The notes below the pieces were generated by a model. The model was not told the origin of the DNA. It saw only the letters and a list, made by a program, of their open reading frames with translations, and did not search any database. Source: Carpediemonas membranifera (taxonomy: Eukaryota > Fornicata). Taken from it: a stretch of DNA of 64,000 nucleotides. The stretch covers positions 682,001 through 746,000 of the forward strand of contig JAHDYR010000007.1 of the NCBI GenBank assembly GCA_019828565.1. The letters run 5' to 3'. The position numbers and the translations under genes are program-made. This document shows positions 58,331 to 64,000 of this stretch, in pieces. Positions within the stretch are counted from its first letter, which is position 1, and each line of letters begins with the position of its first letter.

Positions 58331-59296
58331 TTACTGCCCTCCCATGCGACCCATGAGCATCGAAAGCTCGGACTCCAGCATAGCCATGCGGGTCATCGCC
58401 TCGTCCTTGAGCGCCGTGGTCCGCTCTATCGCATCCTTATCGAGACGCGCCAGCTCCCGCTCGGCCGCAGCCTGCCTCTTGAGCAGACTGCGCTGTCTAG
58501 CCGCAAGGACGCGGTTCTTCCCAATCAACGCCTCCATATCCCGGTCAATCTCCTCAATGGCCGCCTCCATGGCCCCAGACTGCGCCTCCTTCTTACCCAG
58601 GATCTTCTCTAGTCTGAAATAGTCGTCGAGGCTGACGTGCTTGCCCGACTCGTCCTGGTAGATGATAGTGGGCTTGTCAGTGTGCGTCTGGCGGGCGGAG
58701 CGGACGCCCACCGTGATCTCAGCCTCATCCTTGCCCGAGTTGGCCTCTCGCACGACCGCGGCAATGCGGTCGTGTTTGTCCTTCTGGTACAGCAACACCT
58801 GGCGCTGGCTGGCAAATGACGCCTCTTTTTCTTTCAGCAAGGTCTGGAGCCTGTCGCGCTTCATCTCCAGGTTCCTGGTCTCGTTCAACAGAGACATCTG
58901 GGAGGTCCCCCCGTCAGTCTCGTTCTGCTCAGTCAGGCGGACGATCTCCTTGTTCTTGACGCCTTGGAGCACTGAAAGGGCCTTGATCTCCTTCTGGAGG
59001 GTCTTAATTTCGTTCTGAGTGGTGTGCAGCTCGCTCAGCAGGGTCGTGGTAATGTCGTTCGATGCAGCTGGGATGTCGTAATTGTCGAGCATATATGAAG
59101 CCTGTTGAATTGTGCGGTCCTTACGGCGGATGATGCCCTTCAGGCTTGTTATGGTTGCTTCGTGGGCCTTGACGAGCTCCTTTTGCATCATGATCGTGTC
59201 CTGCGTCGAAAGAGAGTCGAAGAGATGATCGCTCGCAGATTGAGAATCAAGAGACGTTAAATGGTGGTCGCTGCCAGTTTGTGGTTTCAGCGACAT
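58331..59296 (-). CDS. Coiled-coil protein, possibly flagellar (321 aa)
   Basis: From the ATG at 59296, three long helical blocks alternate: ELVKAHEATITSLKGIIRRK, NEIKTLQKEIKALSVLQGVK through the Lys/Glu-rich centre, and SGAMEAAIEEIDRDMEALIG to the end. A short non-helical insert (TDKPTIIYQDESGKHVSLDD) lies between blocks 2 and 3. Flagellar CCDC-type proteins look like this, but no specific family is recognised. Confidence 0.65.
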   Translation of the reverse strand: MSLKPQTGSDHHLTSLDSQSASDHLFDSLSTQDTIMMQKELVKAHEATITSLKGIIRRKDRTIQQASYMLDNYDIPAASNDITTTLLSELHTTQNEIKTLQKEIKALSVLQGVKNKEIVRLTEQNETDGGTSQMSLLNETRNLEMKRDRLQTLLKEKEASFASQRQVLLYQKDKHDRIAAVVREANSGKDEAEITVGVRSARQTHTDKPTIIYQDESGKHVSLDDYFRLEKILGKKEAQSGAMEAAIEEIDRDMEALIGKNRVLAARQRSLLKRQAAAERELARLDKDAIERTTALKDEAMTRMAMLESELSMLMGRMGGQ

Positions 59297-59504
59297 TGGA
59301 TCAAGGTGTTGTTGTGTCGTCGACGTTTTCTGCGCCAGAAAAATTGACACACGCCCATATAGCGGGTACAGGGGTCTGCGAGGGGCGTGAGACAGGTGTA
59401 TGGGTCTGCACACGAAGTCTAATGCATCAGGCAGCACCGGTGCAAGAAAAAATGGCTTGCGTGAAAAAAGCTGGCGATCGAGTGATCAAGGTCGAACTCA
59501 CCGA

Positions 59505-60587
59505 ATGGCGAAGAAGGCCGGAGGAAAGGGAGCCCCCGCAGCTGGTACGTATCATTTCAATCTCTAGAAGCGAATACTGTGGTGAGAAGGTTGCAACTTG
59601 AGGACATCTGATGGGTCCATCCATTGTGACGGAACCATCGCAGTGCAATTACCATCCAGTGGTTGCACCGACATGCTCTCATGACCTGCAATCAGTACTT
59701 CCCAGGCTTGCTTCAAGGATTAACCTACCAACTTTTCTCACGCAGGCAAGAAGGCGACAGTGATGAAAGCCAATATGAAGGAGGTCGAGGACAAAACCTT
59801 TGGTATGAAGAACAAGAACAAGTCCAAGAAGATCCAAAAGCAGATTGCGGAGATGAAATCCCAGGCCCGTGCCAAGGCTGAAGGGACCCGCCCCCAGTCG
59901 ATGTCGGCGATCAGCGCGGAAGAGAAGAAGCGCAAGGAGCAGGAGAAGAAGAAGAAGGAACTCGAAGCACTCATGCGCTCCCTCGGATTCGCCCAGGAGT
60001 CCAAGAAGAAGGAGGTGGACAAGACGAAGAAGCTCGACATTTACCTCGACCCTAGAGACATGGCCAAGGCCCAGGAGGAGGCAGAGAAGGAAGAAACCAT
60101 GGAGGACTGGGACCAGGCGAAGCTGGAGGATGTTATTCGCCAGAAACACTCACACGAGGGCAAGAAGGCCCAGACGACCATCGTCTGCAAGTACTTCCTC
60201 GATGCCCTCGAGAAGAGGCGCTACGGGTGGCGCTGGAAGTGTCCCAACGGCGATACGTGCATCTACAGACACGCCCTCCCGCCCGGCTTCGTGCTGCAGG
60301 ATAAGGTGGCTGTTGTTACGAATGATATGGACGAGAACAAAATCGAGGAGATCATCGAGGAGAAGCGGAAGCTGATTACGAACGGCACGCCCGTTACACC
60401 AGAGACGTTTGCGGCATGGAAGGAGAAGCGCGTAGCCAAGGCCAAGCAGGCGAGCGATGAGCAGGCTGACCGCAAGAAGGACGCCGCGCAGAAGAAGGAG
60501 TTCTCCAGGCTCTTCGGGTTGTCAGGTCGGGCACTGTTTGCGTATCAGCCCGAGGCGTTCCAGGACGACGACGGGACGGGGGAGTAG
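59505..60587 (+). CDS. ZC3H15/DFRP1-like translation factor (Tma46 family), two exons
   Basis: DFRP1 stabilises the translational GTPase DRG1. Exon 1 (59505-59544) encodes MAKKAGGKGAPAA. Exon 2 (59746-60587) continues GKKATVMKANMKEVEDKTFG and MKNKNKSKKIQKQ, the family hallmark ('...iEDKTFGlKNKkg.k.qk'). One CCCH finger follows (IVCKYFLDAL...KCPNGDTCIYRH). The DRG-binding C-terminal part (KLITNGTPVTPETFAAWKEK) also matches the family ('...G.pvt.e.F..wk..'). 293 aa after splicing a 201-nt intron, far longer than the other introns here. Confidence 0.88.
59545..59745 (+). other. Long spliceosomal intron (201 nt) in the ZC3H15-like gene
   Basis: Begins GTACGT and ends TTTTCTCACGCAG. It is about six times the length of the other introns in the window. 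It holds a short hairpin (GTGCAA with TTGCAC, about 59652-59678) followed a few bases later by ACA. Confidence 0.75.
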
Positions 60588-60657
60588 AGGCATGTTAAAT
60601 ACACAGGCTTAGGGGCACACACAGTATGCTGCCAGTCGGCATGGTTGTCGCGGCATA

Positions 60658-61689
60658 ATGCGGCCGGCCGCAGGTTATGCGCGAAGAAGAATGGCTTTTC
60701 ACGCGTTTGCATCAGAAGCACCGTTTGAGTTCACCGATTTCAGCAAACCTAAGCTTTCTAGGTGGACTGATGTGGAGGACGATTTCTATACATCCCAGAA
60801 GGAAGTGGTACCGGGATTCAAAATCGGAAGTGAGATCCCGCCGAACCTGCCCGCTGGACTCTCGGAATATGAGCTCCGTGCAATTGAAGCAACCGTTCGC
60901 GTGCATGATATCGCTCAGAAGCTTGAAAACGGCGTGATCACGCCGTACGATGAGGAGGCTGCTGTCCTCGACGATTTGCTCAAGAACTCGATGCAGAGCA
61001 CCGCAAGAGGCTCTGAAGCACTCACCAACTGGATGCATGAGACCATAGAGCAAGCGATGACCACCAACCACCTCTTCTTTGTCCCATCGAACCGCATCAA
61101 CCGGCCCGACAAGATCCGGACCAAGGTCATGCTTGGCTCCGTCCAGGCCCAGCACCCCGATATGAACTACTCTGGGCAGATCATCGGACCGAAGGGGGCG
61201 ACCCTCAAGGCCATGGAAGCTGAATCTGGGACGAAGATCTCCGTACGAGGCCAGGGTGCGAGTAACGACGGGGCAGGCCGGGCAGAGACGGACGAGGAGC
61301 TGCATGTGGCTATAGAAGGTGACACTATCATCCAAGTGCTCCGGGCCCGTCGGATGATCTGGGAAGTCATTGAGGACCCCGAGCTCAAGCAGGCGCAGCT
61401 GAGAATGCTTGCGGCGATGAACGGGACGAAGAACTTCCTTGCCTGCCGGTTCTGCGGTGGCCAGCACAACTCGGAGGATTGCCGGTACGCCCCGTCGGTC
61501 ACCAAGGACGTCGTGCTCAAGGAGGAGGTGGATGCCGACAAGGACCTCGACGCCTTCCTCGACGACATCGACGGCGTGGGCGATGTTGTCGCCCACCCAT
61601 GGCTTGCGGAGGCGGCTGAGAATGCGGCCCCCGAAGCCCCGCCGCCGCCACCCGCGGACGACTTCATGCCGCCCATGCCTGGGCTGTGA
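60658..61689 (+). CDS. SF1/branch-point-binding protein (KH-QUA2 and zinc knuckle)
   Basis: SF1/BBP recognises the intron branch point during early spliceosome assembly. After an N-terminal region (YELRAIEATVRVHDIAQKL) comes the STAR/KH core: NYSGQIIGPKGATLKAMEAE, SGTKISVRGQG and HVAIEGDTIIQVLRARRMIW. Then the QUA2-like ELKQAQLRMLAAMNGTKNFL, a CCHC zinc knuckle (ACRFCGGQHNSEDCRYAP), and an acidic Pro-rich tail that ends PPMPGL. 343 aa from 60658; a second ATG at 60691 is also possible. Confidence 0.92.
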   Translation: MRPAAGYARRRMAFHAFASEAPFEFTDFSKPKLSRWTDVEDDFYTSQKEVVPGFKIGSEIPPNLPAGLSEYELRAIEATVRVHDIAQKLENGVITPYDEEAAVLDDLLKNSMQSTARGSEALTNWMHETIEQAMTTNHLFFVPSNRINRPDKIRTKVMLGSVQAQHPDMNYSGQIIGPKGATLKAMEAESGTKISVRGQGASNDGAGRAETDEELHVAIEGDTIIQVLRARRMIWEVIEDPELKQAQLRMLAAMNGTKNFLACRFCGGQHNSEDCRYAPSVTKDVVLKEEVDADKDLDAFLDDIDGVGDVVAHPWLAEAAENAAPEAPPPPPADDFMPPMPGL

Positions 61690-61916
61690 GGCTGGGATGA
61701 GAATATGATGGAGTATAGGCAGGTATATTGTTGGCAGGAAAAGGGGGATGGCCAAGGAAACCAGTTGCAGCATGGTTCGCCAAGTGGAGGTGACCCTATG
61801 AGTTGGTCCAGCAATGACGCAAGCAATGATTCGGGAAGAGGCCAGGCTCGCGATTGGTTAAACAAATGTCTCTGTCTCTTTACTTGGGTCTATTACTTTA
61901 CAGCCGCCTCTCCACC

Positions 61917-62486
61917 CTAGCATAGGGGGATGTAGCTCTTGTGCTTCACCTCCATGGCATGCTCGCAGAAACCGCAACGCATCATCGACGAATGCCTGCT
62001 GACCTTGGTTGTGCGGCGGCAACAAGGGCAGACGATGTCGTGGAAGTCGGGCATCTGGCCGTGGCAAAGCGTGTGCCGCATGCCTCGATGGGCGGGCGAA
62101 TGCATCTCCGATTCGAGGGGACGACGGGTATGGGATTGTTGCAGCGGCTTATTAGCGCCATTAGTGCTGTTCTGAGAGTGATGGTGGCTGTCAATAATGA
62201 TGTTGGTGATCATATCGCTGTTTTCGAGCTGGTTGCTGCTGGCCATAGCAACGTGTCGCGTATCGGCGTGTCTCGTGCTTGATAATTCGGAGGGAATGAA
62301 GTCTTCAGTGCTAGTATGAACCATGTTTGTCAGTTTTGGGGCTTTCCTGGCGGTAGAAATTGTGGCGTGCATCGTCGTCCTCGTGACAGGCTGGCCTTGA
62401 AATATCTCACAAAACGGTCTGAGTGAATCTGCTATATTGTGACCGGGTTGGGCTAGCTGAGATCGTTGGGTCTTTTTGCTTGACAT
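61917..62486 (-). CDS. Hypothetical protein with a C-terminal zinc ribbon (189 aa)
   Basis: ATG at 62486. About 135 residues are polar and probably disordered (His, Ser, Thr, Asn-rich). The C-terminus reads IVCPCCRRTTKVSRHSS, then MRCGFCEHAMEVKHKSYIPL, a C-X2-C...C-X2-C ribbon. I do not recognise the family. Confidence 0.55.
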   Translation of the reverse strand: MSSKKTQRSQLAQPGHNIADSLRPFCEIFQGQPVTRTTMHATISTARKAPKLTNMVHTSTEDFIPSELSSTRHADTRHVAMASSNQLENSDMITNIIIDSHHHSQNSTNGANKPLQQSHTRRPLESEMHSPAHRGMRHTLCHGQMPDFHDIVCPCCRRTTKVSRHSSMMRCGFCEHAMEVKHKSYIPLC

Positions 62487-62509
62487 TTTCGACCCTGCAA
62501 TGCAATGAC

Positions 62510-62517
62510 GCAGTTTA
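62510..62517 (+). promoter_or_regulatory. GCAGTTTA motif (reverse relative to the gene at 62486)
   Basis: Reads TAAACTGC in gene direction, 24 nt before the ATG at 62486. Confidence 0.3.
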
Positions 62518-62698
62518 ATACAGCAGCAGTCGGGAAGGGGGAGAAAAGAAGGCGAGGCAGGCAGATTCATAGCATCTGCTCACTCTAACAGCCCCCTTTG
62601 ACCGGTTTCCGGTCGGATGCATCCGGGCATCAAGATGATGTTGATCCAGCCTGGGCAGCCCTGACCAAAACAACGACAGAACAACAAGATGCTTCGTG

Positions 62699-64000
62699 GC
62701 GCTACTAAATTCCTCTCTGCAACCTCATACGTGAACCCAGAGACGCAGGTATTCACCACATACGCTGGTGATGCCTCCAACATGATCTCCACCTCCCACT
62801 GGGACTGGAACGACAAGATCAACATCCCCGAGCCCACATTCGAGCGGTACTACACGCACCACAGGGGCCCTATCACCAACCTCGTCTTCAACCCCGTCAA
62901 GGATGAAATGGTCTCGGCCTCGTGGGACCGCACCATCGTCGTCCAGAAGGCCTCCACTGGCGATGAGATCATGGCGATGCGCGGCCACACCGACTTCATC
63001 AAGGACCTGCAGCCCCTGGGCGACCGAGTATTCGTCACTTCTTCGGCAGACGCCGAGCTGCGGTGGTGGGACACCAAGGAGGGCACGTGCATCGCCACCA
63101 GGGTCAAGTCCGAGGAGGAGGGCCACACCAGGTCCATCGAGTCCATCGCGGTGGTCCCCCTCCGCACGGCCCACCCCACCAAGGCCTCGTACGCCGTCTT
63201 CTCCACCGGGTCGGACCGCCGCATCATCCTCTGGCTCGTCTCATTCACCCCCGACACCCCGGCCGACATCGAGGTCAAGTTCATCGCCGCCACCACTCGC
63301 AAGGTCGAGGGTGGGTTGAAGCCCATCCACGAGACGACGATCTGGCACATCACGGCGAACGAAAGCATGCTCGTAACAGCCTCGGCGGACTACAGCGCCA
63401 AGATCTGGTCGATCGAGCGGGTGATAGCCCTGCTGGAAGATGATACCGACCCCCGCGACGCCTTTGCCGAGGCCTTCAGGGTCGAGGAGAAGTCCGTCGA
63501 CGCTGAGGATGCGACCCGCTGGAACCCCAACTCCATGAGCGTCGCTGCCATGAAGGCCGCCCTCGCAACCGCCCCGATGCCGCAGCTCGACGGCCTCGTC
63601 CACGACGACTGGGTGGCCCGGACTTGCATCGATCAGGAGGCCGGGCACGTTTACACGGCCTCCCGGGACGGGGTCATCAAGCAGTGGAGTCTGGCCGGAG
63701 AGCCGATCAAGGCCATCAAGGTCAGGTCGGAGGGGGCCGTCCGGGGTTCGATGACCAGCGGTGAAGACGACTCGAAGCAGATCAGCAGCATGCAGGTCGT
63801 CAAGTGGCGCGGGAAGAAGTACATCGTGATTTCGTCGCATGATGCTACGATTCAGCTCATCCCGACCGACTTCAAGCCGTTCGAGCCCAAGATTGAGCAG
63901 AAGCCCGAGGAGCCCAAGGAGGAGAAGGATGACGACGATGACGACTTTGATCTCGACGAGGACGACCTCCCCGACGAGGTCAAGGAGATGCAGCGGCAGA
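62699..64000 (+). CDS. WD40-repeat protein (continues past the right edge)
   Basis: Open from the ATG at 62699 to the end of the window (434 codons). Blades read GPITNLVFNPVKDEMVSASW, GHTDFIKDLQPLGDRVFVTS, SADAELRWWDTKEGTCIATR, GHTRSIESIAVVPLRTAHPT and TTIWHITANESMLVTASADY. An acidic tail (DDDDDFDLDEDDLPDEVKEM) comes near the edge. The truncated copy at 37064-38029 suggests the missing end is a further ~18 residues ending GGSCMGSCRK. No function can be assigned beyond a scaffold role. Confidence 0.85.
63088..64000 (+). repeat. 913-bp inverted duplication, copy 2 (in the WD40 gene)
   Basis: Matches 38029-37117 on the opposite strand. The copy starts abruptly at the GT/GC before CATCGCCACCAG and may extend beyond the window. 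Confidence 0.93.

Overview
The window looks like nuclear DNA of a GC-rich, gene-dense microbial eukaryote. It has spliceosomal introns, importin-alpha, kleisin, PTP, USP, DCN1, LUC7 and SF1/BBP genes, and no operons. Most introns are 28-37 nt and carry a branch-point-like CTYAY fused to the 3' AG, as in diplomonads and parabasalids. Together with a probable hydrogenase-maturase 5' end, a large anaerobe-type acyl-CoA dehydratase activase and WRKY factors, this suggests an anaerobic metamonad. A free-living fornicate such as Carpediemonas is my best guess, made from recall and not tested.

Layout. 0-10.9 kb: HydG-like 5' end, dephospho-CoA kinase, a KEN-box protein, a small basic protein, a WRKY factor, a DCN1 gene with an in-frame TAG, membrane and surface proteins, a reticulon-like relic and a frameshifted RCC1-like gene. 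10.9-19.2 kb: a 1,958-aa activase interrupted by a 473-aa intein with LAGLIDADG motifs, then a free-standing decayed intein whose promoter and first 24 codons are an exact 117-bp copy of the activase 5' end. 19.3-28 kb: NudC-like, coiled-coil, a GT31-like glycosyltransferase, a PepD-type dipeptidase whose 3' end is repeated in a 291-bp tandem array, LUC7, and a LOTUS-like tail-anchored protein. 28-43.4 kb: LigB/DODA-type dioxygenase, an RME-8-like giant without a J domain, a Rad21/Rec8-type kleisin, a WD-like relic, a 5'-truncated inverted copy of a WD40 gene, a DUF229 membrane protein, a TFIIB-like factor and a SPATA17-like IQ protein. 43.4-50 kb: membrane protein, CysRS, a gene-poor kilobase and importin-alpha. 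50.4-53.3 kb: two head-to-tail decayed Fanzor (eukaryotic TnpB) copies. 53.4-64 kb: PTP, USP, an SDR, coiled-coil protein, ZC3H15/DFRP1, SF1/BBP, a zinc-ribbon protein, and the intact WD40 gene running off the right edge.

The genes do not form one pathway; most are unrelated housekeeping functions. Themes that recur are splicing (LUC7, SF1/BBP and 13 introns reconstructed by hand), parasitic elements (two inteins, two Fanzors), and recent duplications (117-bp direct, 291-bp tandem, 913-bp inverted). An 8-bp motif, GCAGTTTA or its complement, lies roughly 13-48 nt before many start codons and may be a core promoter element. All functional calls rest on motifs read by eye; no database search was run.
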